A stretch of 64,000 nucleotides of DNA from assembly GCF_029223865.1 (NCBI RefSeq), contig NZ_CP119520.1:5580001-5644000 (forward strand), written 5' to 3'. The notes beneath the pieces were generated by a model. That model was not told the DNA's origin, made no database searches, and was given only the letters and a program-made list of their open reading frames with translations. The translations under genes were made by a program, and so were the position numbers. The DNA comes from Telluria mixta (lineage in GTDB: Bacteria > Pseudomonadota > Gammaproteobacteria > Burkholderiales > Burkholderiaceae_D). Shown here in pieces: positions 53,801 to 63,900 of this stretch; position 1 is the stretch's first letter; every line of letters starts with the position of its first letter.

Positions 53801-53932
53801 GCTGACCACGACGACGGCGGCGCCGCTGGCGGGGTCGGTCGTGCCGGTGGTTTGTGCCCATGCTGCGGCGCTGGAAAGGACGGCTACGTGCGCAACCGCT
53901 GCCGCAATCGCGGTCTTTTGGAAATTCCTCAT
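50879..53932 (-). CDS. TonB-dependent receptor 1 (carbohydrate type)
   Basis: A 1,017-residue outer-membrane importer. The signal peptide ([21 protein letters not shown] to AWAQ) is followed by a TonB-box-like [15 protein letters not shown]. The plug domain has [20 protein letters not shown] and [19 protein letters not shown] (about 75-125). A long 22-strand barrel ends in TLLAQYSF with the terminal Phe needed for assembly. This large plug-plus-barrel type without a SusD partner is the kind used for plant oligosaccharides in Xanthomonas and Caulobacter. It is divergent from the uncharacterised gene at 54514, so xyloglucan or xylan oligosaccharides are the likely cargo. The ribosome site is GGGGGAG. 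Confidence 0.93.
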   Translation of the reverse strand: MRNFQKTAIAAAVAHVAVLSSAAAWAQTTGTTDPASGAAVVVVSGQRAALQSAQKLKQDADEVVDSIVAEDIGKLPDRSVTEVLQRIAGVTIDRNMAGDPNRQSVEGSGVSVRGLTYVRSEVNGRDAFSAGGGRSLGFADVAPELMAGVDVYKNPSAEQIEGAVAGLVNLRTAMPFDYKGFKGTLGVSETYSTLRKGAPSPTGTVLLSNRWKSDTFGEFGALVDFAHAKSPTRSDGVGVDVYYPHVNSTNPALYDRSKTQWIPLGVGYRSQDFERTRRGDYAAFQWRPNRDFTAALTYFKTKYKEDLDEHVVGSSEDKWYQQVASQDSVFNSNGVFQSGTISNPTYGGSPFNSSQRINSRESSTRDTSLNLQWRVTPSLTWTNDFQHVRSTTEGFDADVSTGFIMPNQQMDMRGDVPQITLGSAAYMADPNNYYWAYTQEALDHATATQKAWKTDFKYAFDHPVLRDVRFGFRMANRDGENHKAQKFYNWQAITFPWMEGWQIPHVARLGDPRFAGGASLQKIDNFFDGKYNLPPMLFADESVVRGFPNEWAKIHAYHDVLCKEQGSTCDPWKAATFNDPAATNTQSEKTRAAYTQLRFGFDDLKYPIDGNIGIRYVKTNGSGSGYVSYSPPTVNIPTDAPVTGADTLVNIAPFAAAQSASNSYHNWLPSLNLRLKYSDQLQFRFAVAKSMSRPDFNQLQVQTTLNSSPNQTTIRDASGKTTQVIFNGTSLSGNSDGNAMLKPTTSTNVDLTAEWYFAKAGSLTFSAFNKDIKDIITTQNYAYTRNDVNGKPQTFVVTGPVNGANGFARGFEIAHQQYYDFVPDWLKGIGTQASWTYVSSERTLKNPVFEAWCSGNDAGSNYNLFINGCDTDGRAFGKTPLQGLSRHTINFAVMYEQHGLSMRLAYNWRSRYLLGVTQWGSRGNNGLNTNPAADPAKFLIPTTNNDQAFGLPLYQAPYGQLDGSIFYDFTDKFRVGLEATNLTNSYTRQIMEQHAGNFTRQVFMSGPRYTLLAQYSF

Positions 53933-54336
53933 TGTCTCCCCCGATGATCAGGTAGTGTTGTTATAACAAGCTCTAACAAATCCAGTGTGAATGTGAGACT
54001 TAACACTGGTTGTTATACGCTACCATAAATTTTTTATTTCTTGCTACTCCGTTGTCAGTTTTGTGACAACGCAACGTTTCTTTTTTCCGACAGTGGAGGC
54101 AAAGAGACCGTTGCCAGGACCTCGCCCCCGTATGCTGGCCAGCCGGGAGAGCGCTGGGCCGGAAGCGCGCGAGGCCCCGTCTTACCTGTGAACACTGCCG
54201 TTTTCGAGAGTGCGCTCGCGTTCGCGTGCGTCATCTGAGCCCGGCTGCAAGCTCACCAGACGATGTTATACGCAATCGATTTCATGACTGCCAAAAAAAT
54301 CTTCTTGTGCGTGTGAGAAATACAACAAGTGTGTCA

Positions 54337-54350
54337 TGTCAGCGCTACCT
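54337..54350. promoter_or_regulatory. xyl-box-like operator in the xyloglucan-like locus
   Basis: TGTCAGCGCTACCT matches TGTTAGCGCTACCA, the reverse complement of the Xanthomonas xyl-box, at 12 of 14 positions. It is 164 bp upstream of the gene at 54514. Confidence 0.5.
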
Positions 54351-54425
54351 TTTCACAACGTTTCGCACAGTTTCAGGGTGTAGCGACTAAACACGCTAAA
54401 CACCGGGATGAGGAGCGCTACCATT

Positions 54426-54475
54426 TGTTAGCGCGAACATTCGCCTTGCGCACCCCACATCGGTTCGCTTAGCAT
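54426..54475 (+). promoter_or_regulatory. xyl-box-like operator and promoter before the uncharacterised gene
   Basis: TGTTAGCGCGAACA (54426-54439) matches TGTTAGCGCTAACA at 13 of 14 positions, the best site in the window. Just downstream, TTGCGC (54446-54451), 18 bp, TAGCAT (54470-54475) could be the promoter of the 54514-GH74-GH95 operon. The operator would then lie directly upstream of the -35 box. A half-site AGCGCTACCA adjoins on the left. Confidence 0.55.
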
Positions 54476-54513
54476 AGCGGCGATTAACACCATAAAAACA
54501 TTGCCGGAGACAC

Positions 54514-56385
54514 ATGCGCACCTCGCTCGCCCGCCAGACCGCTGCCGCGCTGGCCTTTCTCGCTTTCGCCGGCAATGCCATGCTGGCGCCCGTCCCGGCG
54601 CAGGCCGCCGGCCACTACAAGCACTTCAAGACCGCGATCTATATTCCGGTGAACGTCACGCAGAGCCTCGTCGACCCGCAGGTCTTCGAGCACCAATTCG
54701 CGCGTGCCATGAGCCAGGTCCCGTTCGACAAGGTCTATATCGAAGGCTACCGCGACAACCACTTTGCCAGCGACGCCGAGATCGAGGCCGTGAAGCGCCA
54801 GTTCCAGGCGAAGGGCATCGAGGTGGCGGGCGGCGTCACGCTCGCGGCGGGCGGTTTCGACGGCCAGTTCATGACCTTCGACTACGAGTCGCCGAAAGAC
54901 CGCGACACGTGCAAGCGCGCGATGGCACTGATGGCGCGCCATTTCGACCACGTGATCCTCGACGACTTCACGTTCTACACGTCGAAGTCGGACGCCGACA
55001 TCAAGGCGAAGGGCGCACGCACGTGGACGGACTACCGCCTCGCCACGATGCGCAAGGTGTCGAAAGACCTGATCATCGACCCGGCGCGCGCCGTCAACAA
55101 AAACGTCAAGATCGTCATCAAGTACCCGAACTGGTACGAGCATTTCGAAGGCCTGGGCTTCGACCTCGCGCAGCAGCCCGACATGTTCGACGGGATCTAT
55201 GCGGGCACCGAGACGCGCGACCCGGTCATCACCGACCAGTTGCTGCAGCAGTACGAGTCGTACAACATCATCCGCTATTACGAGACGCTCCGTAAGGACG
55301 GCAAGAACGGCGGCGGCTGGGTCGACACCTATTCGATCCGCTACATCGACCGTTACGCGGAACAGCTGTGGGACACGATGCTTGCGAAGGCGCCCGAGAT
55401 CACGCTGTTCAACTGGCACCCGGCCGCGCAGGACACGCCGGCCGAAGCGGGCGAGCGTCCGTGGGCGGGGACGCCCACGACGTTCGACTGGGACCGCATC
55501 GTGGCCGACTGGAAGGCGGCGAACCCGGACGCGACAGCGCCGCCGGGCTGGGGTCTGGCCGCGGGCGCCGCGTTGAAGCAGATCGACGCCGTACTCGACC
55601 AGCTGGGCAATCCGACCGGCATCCCGACCTACCGTCCGGCCAACTCGTCGTCGGCCGAGGACTTCCTGCCCAACTACCTGGGCAACGTCGGCATCCCGAT
55701 CGCACTGACGGCGCGCTTCCCGCGGGACGCGCAGACGATCCTGCTGACGCAGGCATCGGCCGCGGACCCCGATGTGCTGAACAAGGTGAAGCGCCAGCTG
55801 GAGGCGGGGAAGGTCGTGTTCGTGACGTCCGGCTTCGTCAAGGCGACGCAGGATCCGAAGCGCAAGGACCGCGGCTTCCAGGACCTGCTCGAGGTCTATG
55901 CGACCGGCAACCAGGTGCTGCTGAACGACTACTACAACGGCTATGGCGCGGGCAACGGCGAATCGCTGCGCGACGATCCGAAGGTGGCACCGCGCGACGT
56001 GCTGTTCCCCGAGCTGCACTACTTCACGAACGACGCGTGGCCCATCATCCGCGGCGTCGCGGGCGCACGCGGCTTCCCGGTGCTGCTGATGAACCGCTAT
56101 TCGAAGGGCGTGCTCTACGTCCTGTCCATTCCCAGCAATATCGGCGACCTGTATAGTATGCCGCCGGGCGTGATGAACAGCGTGAAGAAATACCTGATGG
56201 CCGACACGCCCGTACGCATCGAGGCGCCGGCCGGCGTGAGCCTGTTCACTTACGATAACGGCGCCTACGTCATCCAGTCGTTCCGCGACACCGCGACGAC
56301 AGTGAAGGTCGTGAAGCACGGGCCGACCGATGCGGTGAGCGAGGTGGTGATCCCGCCGCACAGCTTCCGTGTCTACAAGGGCTAA
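54514..56385 (+). CDS. Uncharacterised secreted protein, candidate glycoside hydrolase
   Basis: A 623-residue secreted protein (signal MRTSLARQTAAALAFLAFAG to AQAA; ribosome site CCGGAGAC). I cannot assign a named family. The N-terminal half looks like a beta/alpha barrel: FDKVYIEGYRDNHFASDAEI, EVAGGVTLAAGGFDG, FDHVILDDFTFYTSK with paired Asp (about 155), VNKNVKIVIKYPNWYEHFEG (about 198) and DGIYAGTETRDPVITD (Glu about 232), then GGGWVDTYSIRYIDRYAEQLW. Acidic residues at strand ends resemble retaining glycosidases. The C-terminal half (about 340-560) resembles an amidotransferase-like domain such as the trimerisation domain of beta-galactosidases, ending in a small beta domain. It leads an operon with GH74 and GH95 and carries xyl-box-like operators. 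Confidence 0.85.
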   Translation: MRTSLARQTAAALAFLAFAGNAMLAPVPAQAAGHYKHFKTAIYIPVNVTQSLVDPQVFEHQFARAMSQVPFDKVYIEGYRDNHFASDAEIEAVKRQFQAKGIEVAGGVTLAAGGFDGQFMTFDYESPKDRDTCKRAMALMARHFDHVILDDFTFYTSKSDADIKAKGARTWTDYRLATMRKVSKDLIIDPARAVNKNVKIVIKYPNWYEHFEGLGFDLAQQPDMFDGIYAGTETRDPVITDQLLQQYESYNIIRYYETLRKDGKNGGGWVDTYSIRYIDRYAEQLWDTMLAKAPEITLFNWHPAAQDTPAEAGERPWAGTPTTFDWDRIVADWKAANPDATAPPGWGLAAGAALKQIDAVLDQLGNPTGIPTYRPANSSSAEDFLPNYLGNVGIPIALTARFPRDAQTILLTQASAADPDVLNKVKRQLEAGKVVFVTSGFVKATQDPKRKDRGFQDLLEVYATGNQVLLNDYYNGYGAGNGESLRDDPKVAPRDVLFPELHYFTNDAWPIIRGVAGARGFPVLLMNRYSKGVLYVLSIPSNIGDLYSMPPGVMNSVKKYLMADTPVRIEAPAGVSLFTYDNGAYVIQSFRDTATTVKVVKHGPTDAVSEVVIPPHSFRVYKG

Positions 56386-56415
56386 ACAGGTGTATGTACG
56401 CATGATGGAGACGGC

Positions 56416-58569
56416 ATGATGAAGTCGATGAAGCTGGCCCCCGCGGTCGCATTGGCGGTCGCGCTGTTGGCCGGCCGCGTGGAGGCGCAGCAGGTGCCGT
56501 ACGTATGGGACAGCGTCGCGATCGGCGGCGGCGGCTTCGTCACGGCCGTCGTGCCCAGCCGCGCCGCGCCCGGCGTCGCCTATGCGCGCACGGACGTGGG
56601 CGGCGCGTACCGCTGGGATCCGCGCGCACGCCGCTGGCATCCACTGCTCGACTGGGTGGCGGAAGACCAGACGGGTTACCTCGGCATCGATTCGCTCGCG
56701 GTCGACCCGCGCGATGCCGACAACATCTGGCTGCTCGCCGGTATCGCCTACCTGAACGGCGGCCGCACCGCGATCCTGCATTCGACGGACGCGGGCAAGA
56801 CCTTTTCCGTCGTCGACGTCACGAACCAGTTCAAGACCCACGGCAACGGCATGGGCCGCCAGGATGGCGAGCGCCTCGCCGTCGATCCGGGCAACAGCAA
56901 GCTGCTGTACGTCGGCACGCGCCGCGACGGCCTGTTCAAGAGCGCCGACGCGGGCCGCACGTGGACCCGCGTGACGGCGCTGCCGGTAATGGCCACGCCG
57001 AACGACGTCGGCATCGATGTCGTCGTGCCGGACCCCGCCAGCGTGAAGGATGGGCAGGCGCGCCGCGTGTTCGTGGGCGTGTCGCGTTTCGGCGCCGTCG
57101 GTGCGAACCTGTACCGCAGCGACGACGGCGGCGCGACGTTCGAACCCGTGGCCGGTGCGCCGCTCGACCTGATGCCGCAGCGCGCCATCCTCGACGGGGC
57201 AGGGAACCTCATCGTCACGTTCGCGAACGGCGCCGGCCCGCATCCGGATCGCACGGGCCGCGAGCCGATGGACCGCGGCCAGATCTGGAGATACGCGATC
57301 GCGAGCGGCGTGTGGACGAACATCACGCCCGCCGGCTGGACGCGCCCGTTCGCCGGCATCAGCGTCGATCCGAAAAATCCGCAGCGCCTCGTCGCGTCGA
57401 CCATCAATACGTTCCTGCCGCAGGGCGACGCGAAGGGCGACCGCATCTTCCTGTCGAATGACGGCGGCGCCTCGTGGACCGACGTGATCGGCCGGGGGTT
57501 CGTGCGCGACGCGGCCGGGGTGCCCTGGCTGAAAGGTCACTCGATCCATTGGGCCGGTTCCGTCGAATTCGACCCGGCCGACACGCATGCCGTCTGGGTC
57601 ACGTCCGGCAACGGCGTGTTCCGCACGGCGAACATCGATGCGTCGCCCGCCACGTGGACGTTCACCGTCGACGGGCTGGAAGAGACGGTCCCGCTGGGCT
57701 TCGCCAGTATTCCCGGCGGTCCGCTCGTTTCCGCCATCGGGGACATCGACGGCTACCTGCACGACGATCCGTCGCGCCACGGTCGCATCCACGATCCGCA
57801 GATCGGCACGACGACGGGCCTCGCCTACGCTCCAAAGGATCCGCGCACGATGGTACGCGTGGGCGACAGCATGCTCGTCACGCACGACGGCGGCGCCACG
57901 TGGAAGAAGACGGCGGCCATCAACGGCAAGCGCGGACAGGTCGCGATATCGGCCGACGGCGCCGTGATCCTGCACGCACCCGAGAAGGCGCAAGAGGCCT
58001 GGCGCTCGGGCGATGGCGGCACGACGTGGACTGCCGTGGCGGGTCTCGCGAAGGCCAACCTGCGCCCGGTGGGCGACCCGGTCGACGCGAAGGTGTTCTA
58101 CGCGTACGACGATACGGCGCTTCTCGTCAGCACCGACGGCGGCGCCTCGTTCGCGCCACGCGCGAGCCTGCCCGCGGGCGGGTCGCGCCTCGTGCGGGTT
58201 GCGCCGGGGCGGGGCGGGGACGTGTGGGTCGCGCTGAAGAACGGCGGTCTCGTACGCTCCGTCGACGGCGGCACCCACTTCGCGGCGCTGGACGCCGTGC
58301 GCTATTGCGGCGCAGTCGGCTTCGGCAAGGCGGCGCCCGGACACGACTACCCGGCGGTCTACATCTGGGGCGACGTGAAGGGCGTGCGCGGCATCCATCG
58401 CTCCATCGACGGCGGCGCCACCTGGACCCGCATCAACGACGACGCCCACCAGTACGGCGGACCGGGCGACGGCCAGTTCATCGTGGGCGACATGAACCGC
58501 TACGGCGTCGTCTACATGAGCACGGCCGGTCGCGGCATCGTGTACGGCAAACCTGCCGCCGCCAACTGA
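56416..58569 (+). CDS. GH74 xyloglucanase-like enzyme
   Basis: A 717-residue secreted enzyme (signal [20 protein letters not shown] to VEAQ) built of two seven-bladed propellers, with many Asp-box repeats ([65 protein letters not shown]). The two catalytic Asp are expected in [16 protein letters not shown] (about 58) and [14 protein letters not shown] (about 440), both matching GH74. It should cut the xyloglucan backbone. It follows the uncharacterised gene by 30 bp (ribosome site TGGAGAC) and precedes GH95 by 25 bp. No binding module or sorting domain is attached. Confidence 0.9.
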   Translation: MMKSMKLAPAVALAVALLAGRVEAQQVPYVWDSVAIGGGGFVTAVVPSRAAPGVAYARTDVGGAYRWDPRARRWHPLLDWVAEDQTGYLGIDSLAVDPRDADNIWLLAGIAYLNGGRTAILHSTDAGKTFSVVDVTNQFKTHGNGMGRQDGERLAVDPGNSKLLYVGTRRDGLFKSADAGRTWTRVTALPVMATPNDVGIDVVVPDPASVKDGQARRVFVGVSRFGAVGANLYRSDDGGATFEPVAGAPLDLMPQRAILDGAGNLIVTFANGAGPHPDRTGREPMDRGQIWRYAIASGVWTNITPAGWTRPFAGISVDPKNPQRLVASTINTFLPQGDAKGDRIFLSNDGGASWTDVIGRGFVRDAAGVPWLKGHSIHWAGSVEFDPADTHAVWVTSGNGVFRTANIDASPATWTFTVDGLEETVPLGFASIPGGPLVSAIGDIDGYLHDDPSRHGRIHDPQIGTTTGLAYAPKDPRTMVRVGDSMLVTHDGGATWKKTAAINGKRGQVAISADGAVILHAPEKAQEAWRSGDGGTTWTAVAGLAKANLRPVGDPVDAKVFYAYDDTALLVSTDGGASFAPRASLPAGGSRLVRVAPGRGGDVWVALKNGGLVRSVDGGTHFAALDAVRYCGAVGFGKAAPGHDYPAVYIWGDVKGVRGIHRSIDGGATWTRINDDAHQYGGPGDGQFIVGDMNRYGVVYMSTAGRGIVYGKPAAAN

Positions 58570-58594
58570 TCAACGCTTCCTGACAGCGATTTTT

Positions 58595-60889
58595 ATGGCC
58601 CTTCTTTGTAATCGATTTCATCCGTTGATGTTCGCGCTGGCCCTGGCCGGCGCCGTCTCCACTGCGGTAGCGGCACAGGACCTCGTGCTGCGCTACGACC
58701 GCCCGGCCCAGGACAATGACCAGGGCTGGGAAAAGGAAGCGCTCCCGATCGGCAACGGCCGCATCGGCGCGATGGTGTTCGGCGGCCTCGCGCGCGAACA
58801 CCTGCAGTTCAACGACATCACCTTGTGGTCGGGCGACGCGAAGGAGACGGGTACCTATCAGCCGTTCGGCGACGTCGTCGTCGACCTGCCGGGGCACGAC
58901 TGGGATGCGCGGGACTACCGCCGCACGCTGGACCTGGCGCATGCCGTCCACGCCGTCACGTACACGCACGGCGGCGTGCATTATCGCCGCGAGGCGTGGG
59001 CCAGCCACCCGGCGCAGGTACTCGTGCTGCGCCTGACGGCCGACAAGCCGGGCCAGTACTCGGGGTCGATCGCGCTGTCCGACCGCCACGGCGCGCATCT
59101 CGCGTCCAGCAAGGATACCCTGTACGCGACGGGCACGCTGGCCGGCTGGACGCTGCCGAACGAAGCGCCGACGGCCAATACGCTGGACTACGCGAGCCAG
59201 GCGAGGATCGTGAACGAGGGCGGCAAGGTGGCCGTCGAGAACGGCCGCATCGTGTTCACGGGCTGCGATGCGCTGACCGTGATCGTGGGCGCCGGCACGA
59301 GCTATGTAGCCGACGCGGCGAAGCACTTCCGGGGCGAGCATCCGCTGGCGCGCGTGACGGCACAGGTGGCGAAAGCAGCCGCACGTCCCGCCGACCAGCT
59401 GCGCGCAGAGCATGAGCGCGACGTGGCAAGCCTGCTGGGCCGCGTCCAGCTCGACCTGGGCGCGACCGCGCCGGACCGCAAGGCGCTGCCGACGGACGCG
59501 CGTGTACTGGCATACACGAAGGACGGCAACGACCCGGAACTGGAAGCGCAGTACTTCCAGTATGGCCGCTACCTGCTGGCGTCCAGCTCGCGCGGGTCGC
59601 TCCCGGCCAACCTGCAGGGCCTGTGGAACAACAGTCTCACGCCGCCGTGGCGCTCGGACTACCACACGAACATCAACGTCCAGATGAATTACTGGCCGGC
59701 CGAGGTGACGAACCTGTCCGAGATGGCCAAGCCGTTCTTCGGCTTCGTGACGAGCGTGGCGCCCGTGTGGCGCCAGGCGACGGCGGCGGAGTTCAAGACT
59801 AAAGAGGGCAGACCGGTGCGCGGCTGGACGCTGCGCACGGAATCGAATCCCTTCGGCGGCATGAGCTACACGTGGAACAAGACGGGCAACGCCTGGTATG
59901 CCCAGCACTTCTGGGAACACTACGCGTTCACGCAGGATAAAACGTTCCTGCGCGACGTCGCGTACCCGATGATGAAGGAGGCGAGCGCGTTCTGGCAGGA
60001 CTATCTGAAGGAACTGCCGGACGGCCGGCTCGTCGCGCCGCAGGGCTGGTCGCCCGAGCACGGCCCCATCGAGGACGGCGTCACGTACGACCAGGAGATC
60101 GTCTGGGACCTGTTCAACAACACGGTGGAAGCGGCGGACGTCCTCGGCGTCGACAAGCCCCTGCGCGACAAACTCGCCCGCATGCGCGATCGCCTGGCGG
60201 CGCCGAAGGTCGGCAGCTGGGGCCAGCTGCTCGAGTGGCTCGACGAGAAGAAGGATCCGGTGCTGGATACGCCGGGCGACACGCATCGCCATGTCTCGCA
60301 CCTGTTCGCGCTGTTCCCGGGGCGCCAGATCAGCCCCGCGCGCACGCCGGCGCTGTCCGCCGCCGCGAAGCGCACGCTGGAAGCCCGCGGCGACGCGGGC
60401 ACCGGGTGGTCGATGGCGTGGAAGATGGCGTTCTGGGCCCGCCTCTACGACGGCGACCACGCCTACAAAATGTTGCGCGGGGTGCTGGCGAGCCCGGGCG
60501 CGCGCGCGGCCCAGCAGGCCAGCGCCGGCTCGGAACAACTGAATGGCGGCGGCACGTATCCGAACCTGCTGGACGCGCATCCGCCGTTCCAGATCGACGG
60601 CAATTTCGGCGCGACGGCCGGCATCGCGGAGATGCTGCTGCAGTCGCAGGCGGGCGCGATCCAGCTGCTGCCCGCGCTGCCGTCCGCGTGGCCGGACGGC
60701 GAAGTGAAAGGCCTGCGTGCGCGCGGCGGATTCGAGGTGGACCTGCGCTGGACGCGCGGCCGCCTCGTCGATGCCGTCGTGCGCAGGGTAGCAGGCAGCG
60801 GTGCCGCGAACGTGCGCTATGGCGAGCGCACCGTCGCGGTGAAGCTGCGTCCGGGCGAGAGCGTGCGCCTGGATGCGGCACGGTTTTGA
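58595..60889 (+). CDS. GH95 alpha-L-fucosidase/alpha-L-galactosidase
   Basis: A 764-residue secreted enzyme with the GH95 domain order: beta-sandwich ([19 protein letters not shown], about 48), helical barrel and C-terminal beta domain. Catalytic residues known from Bifidobacterium AfcA are all in place: the two Asn of [17 protein letters not shown] (about 358), the Glu of [13 protein letters not shown] (about 487) and the Asp of [17 protein letters not shown] (about 669). It would remove alpha-1,2-fucose (or L-galactose) from xyloglucan side chains. The start at 58595 has no clear ribosome site; ATG 58628 is an alternative that still leaves a signal. It is the third gene of the operon. Confidence 0.92.
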   Translation: MALLCNRFHPLMFALALAGAVSTAVAAQDLVLRYDRPAQDNDQGWEKEALPIGNGRIGAMVFGGLAREHLQFNDITLWSGDAKETGTYQPFGDVVVDLPGHDWDARDYRRTLDLAHAVHAVTYTHGGVHYRREAWASHPAQVLVLRLTADKPGQYSGSIALSDRHGAHLASSKDTLYATGTLAGWTLPNEAPTANTLDYASQARIVNEGGKVAVENGRIVFTGCDALTVIVGAGTSYVADAAKHFRGEHPLARVTAQVAKAAARPADQLRAEHERDVASLLGRVQLDLGATAPDRKALPTDARVLAYTKDGNDPELEAQYFQYGRYLLASSSRGSLPANLQGLWNNSLTPPWRSDYHTNINVQMNYWPAEVTNLSEMAKPFFGFVTSVAPVWRQATAAEFKTKEGRPVRGWTLRTESNPFGGMSYTWNKTGNAWYAQHFWEHYAFTQDKTFLRDVAYPMMKEASAFWQDYLKELPDGRLVAPQGWSPEHGPIEDGVTYDQEIVWDLFNNTVEAADVLGVDKPLRDKLARMRDRLAAPKVGSWGQLLEWLDEKKDPVLDTPGDTHRHVSHLFALFPGRQISPARTPALSAAAKRTLEARGDAGTGWSMAWKMAFWARLYDGDHAYKMLRGVLASPGARAAQQASAGSEQLNGGGTYPNLLDAHPPFQIDGNFGATAGIAEMLLQSQAGAIQLLPALPSAWPDGEVKGLRARGGFEVDLRWTRGRLVDAVVRRVAGSGAANVRYGERTVAVKLRPGESVRLDAARF

Positions 60890-60980
60890 GGAGTTCAGAG
60901 GCAGACCCCGGGAGGTCGTCTCTTTGCAGTAAAGGGCACCGTCATTCGATGGGCCCTGTTGTCAGCCAAAGGAGATGTAG

Positions 60981-63900
60981 ATGTATCAATTGAAGAAAAC
61001 AGCCATCGCCGTGGCCGTAACGCATGTCGCGTTGCTGGCCGGCGGCATGGCGGTCGCGCAGGAGGCCCAGCCGGCCGGCGGCAGCAATGTCGTCGTCGTC
61101 ACGGGCCAGCGCGCCGCGCTGAATTCGGCGCAGGCGCTCAAGCGCGATTCCGACGAGATCGTCGATTCGATCGTCGCGGACGATATCGGCAAGCTGCCGG
61201 ACCGTTCGATCACGGAAGTGCTGCAGCGCGTGGTCGGCGTCACCATCGACCGCACGATGTCGAAGGGCGACCCGGAACACTATTCGGTGGAAGGCTCGGG
61301 CGTCACCATCCGCGGCCTGTCGTACACGCGTTCGGAATTGAACGGCCGCGATTCGTTCTCGGCCAACGGCGGCCGCTCGCTCAACTTCGAAGACGTCCCG
61401 CCCGAGCTGATGGCCGGCGTCGATATCTATAAAAACCCGTCGGCGGAACAGATCGAAGGCGCCATCGGCGGCCTCGTGAACCTGCGCACGGCGATGCCGT
61501 TCGACTTCAAGGGCCGCAAGCTGGCCGCGTCGCTGCAGAACACGTACTCGGAACTGAAGAAGGGCAAGCGCCAGCCGTCCGGTTCGTTCATGTTCTCGGA
61601 CCGCTGGAAGACGGGCTTCGGCGAGATCGGCGCCCTGGTCGACTACGCGTACTCGGAAAGCGGCACCCGCACCGACGCGTTCCAGGTCGAGCCGTATTAC
61701 CAGCGCAGCGACGTCGTCGCCGGCCAGAACGTGTGGGTGCCGAAAGGCTCGCAGTACCGCACGCTGAACTTCGACCGCAAGCGCCAGGGCCTCTACGGCG
61801 CGCTGCAGTGGAAGAAGGATGCGACCCTGCAGTCCTCGCTCACGTACTTCAAGTCGAAGTACCGCATGCAGTGGGACGAGCAGGCGATCTTCTCGTCCGC
61901 CAGCCCGTACAACATCGGCGTCACCAACGGCACGTACGGCACCAACGGCCAGCTGCTGACCGGCACCCTGACCGACGCCACCGACAAGGGCATCGACTTC
62001 GGCGCCGACACCCGCGCCGCCAACCGCAAGTCGCAGACAACGGATATCTCCTGGCACCTGACCTGGCGTCCGACCAGCGCGTGGCAGTTCGACACCGACC
62101 TGCAGCGCGTGCGCGCGACGAGCAACAGCTTCGACTCGACCGTCGCCACGGCCGTCAAGATGCCGTATGAGAACGTGGACCTGTCCGGCTCCGTGCCGAA
62201 GCTGACGTTCGACCAGTACCAGACCAGCTACCTGGCCAATCCGGCGAACTACTACTGGGCGTTCACGCAGGAGCACTTCGACGACAGCCATGCCGGCGAA
62301 TGGGCGTGGAAGACGGATGCGAAATACACGTTCGACCATCCGGTCCTGCGCGACGTCCGTTTCGGCATGCGTTTGACGAAGGCCGATTCGACGACGACGA
62401 ACTCGAACCCGAGCTACAACTGGGCGGCCATCACCCAGCCGTGGCAGTCGGACACGGGCGGCCAGCTCGCGTACCTGGGCGATCCGCGCTTCTCGAACCA
62501 GACGCAGGTCCACCAGTTCACGAACTTCTTCAACAATAACACCGCGGTCCCGGCCCTCGTGTTCCCGAACGTGGCGCTGGCCACGGGCTACCCGGGCAGC
62601 TATGCGACGCTGCACAGCTACCACGACATCCTGTGCCAGCAGGCGAACCAGGCGAACGGCACGAGCAACCCGTGCACGCCGTGGTCGCCCGCGACGTTCG
62701 GCACCGACCCGGCAGGCACGAACGACCTGTCCGAGCGCACCGGCGCGTTCTACACGCAGCTGCGCTTCGGCTTCGACGACCTGAAGTACCCGATCGACGG
62801 CAACATCGGCGTGCGCTACGTGCAGACGCTGCTGAAGGCGCACGGCTACACGGTGTTCAACCCGAACGTCACGCAGCCGGCCCAGGGCACGACGGTCATC
62901 GGTCCGGAAATCCCGAACATCGCCGCGTTCTCGACGCGCCAGGACTTCGACAATCACTACCACAACGTGTTGCCGAGCCTGAACCTGCGCATGAAGGCGA
63001 CCGACAAGCTGCAGTTCCGCTTCGCGGCCGCAATGGGCATCTCGAAACCGGATTATTCGCAGCTGCAAAGCTACACGACCCTGTCGGAAAACGTCGACCA
63101 GACCACGACGGGCAACGTCGTCACCGTCAACAACGTCGGCCTGACGGGTACCGGCACCGGCAATCCGAAGCTCAAGCCGGTGCAGTCGCGCCAGGTCGAC
63201 CTGTCGGCGGAATGGTATTTCGCGCCGGCCGGTTCGCTGACGGTGGCCGTCTTCAACAAGCAGCTGAAGGACATCATCATCAACCAGTCCTACGGCTACA
63301 ACGTGGCCGGCGTGACCGGTACGCCGTACACGTTCACGGTCACGGGTCCGGTCAACGGCGCGCGCGGTCGTGCGCGCGGCGCGGAGATCGCGTACCAGCA
63401 GTACTTCGACAAGCTGCCGGGCTGGATGTCGGGATTTGGCGTCCAGGCCAACTACACGTACGTGGACAGCAAGGAAGACCTGTACCATCCGGTCAACTCG
63501 GCGTTCTGCTCGGGCAGCTCGAACGGCGCGGATAACCTGAACCTGAACCAGAACGGCTGCGACACCAACGGCGCGACGTTCGGCAACCTGCCGCTGCAGA
63601 ACCTGTCGAAGAACGCCTACAACCTGGCCCTGCTGTACGACAAGGGCAAGGTCTCGGCACGCCTGGCATGGGCCTGGCGTTCGAAGGCACTGCAGAACGT
63701 GAACGTCAACGGCACCAACGGCACGGACGGCCGCCGCGTCGATCCGGCGACCGGCGCCACGCAGACGGTCGCGTGGGCATTGCCGACGTGGTCGGACAGC
63801 TATGGCCAACTGGACGGTTCATTCTTCTACAATATCAATGAGCAGCTGTCGCTCGGCGTGGAAGCGCAGAACCTGACCAACTCGAAGTACCGACAGCTGA

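Larger units (their letters stand above)
53933..54513. promoter_or_regulatory. 581-bp divergent control region of the xyloglucan-like locus
   Basis: Unusually AT-rich and dense in symmetric elements. TTGTTATAACAA (53958-53969) is a perfect 12-bp palindrome. CCAGTGT (53982-53988) and ACACTGG (54003-54009) are perfect arms 14 bp apart. The decamer TGTTATACGC occurs twice (54011-54020, 54264-54273); the first copy continues as TGTTATACGCTACCA, one base longer than a xyl-box. Two good xyl-box-like sites and a weak one (54410-54423) lie nearer the rightward gene. No gene of its own is supported. Confidence 0.6.

Noticed and set aside
53933..54513. Non-coding RNA or small gene in the long divergent gap
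   Set aside because: The open frame at 54041-54238 has no ribosome site and unusual composition; the symmetric elements are better explained as regulatory sites.
60890..60980. Terminator between GH95 and TonB receptor 2
   Set aside because: Only imperfect stems (GAGGCAGACC with GGTCGTCTC, and AGGGC with GCCCT) without a proper T-run; cotranscription looks more likely.
41..63900. Long open frames antisense or out of phase to the annotated genes (for example 40016-43417 minus, 54484-58449 minus, 60942-63809 minus)
   Set aside because: They are mirror frames of strongly biased GC-rich genes, show Arg/Ala/His-rich composition and no domains, and lie fully over well-supported genes.
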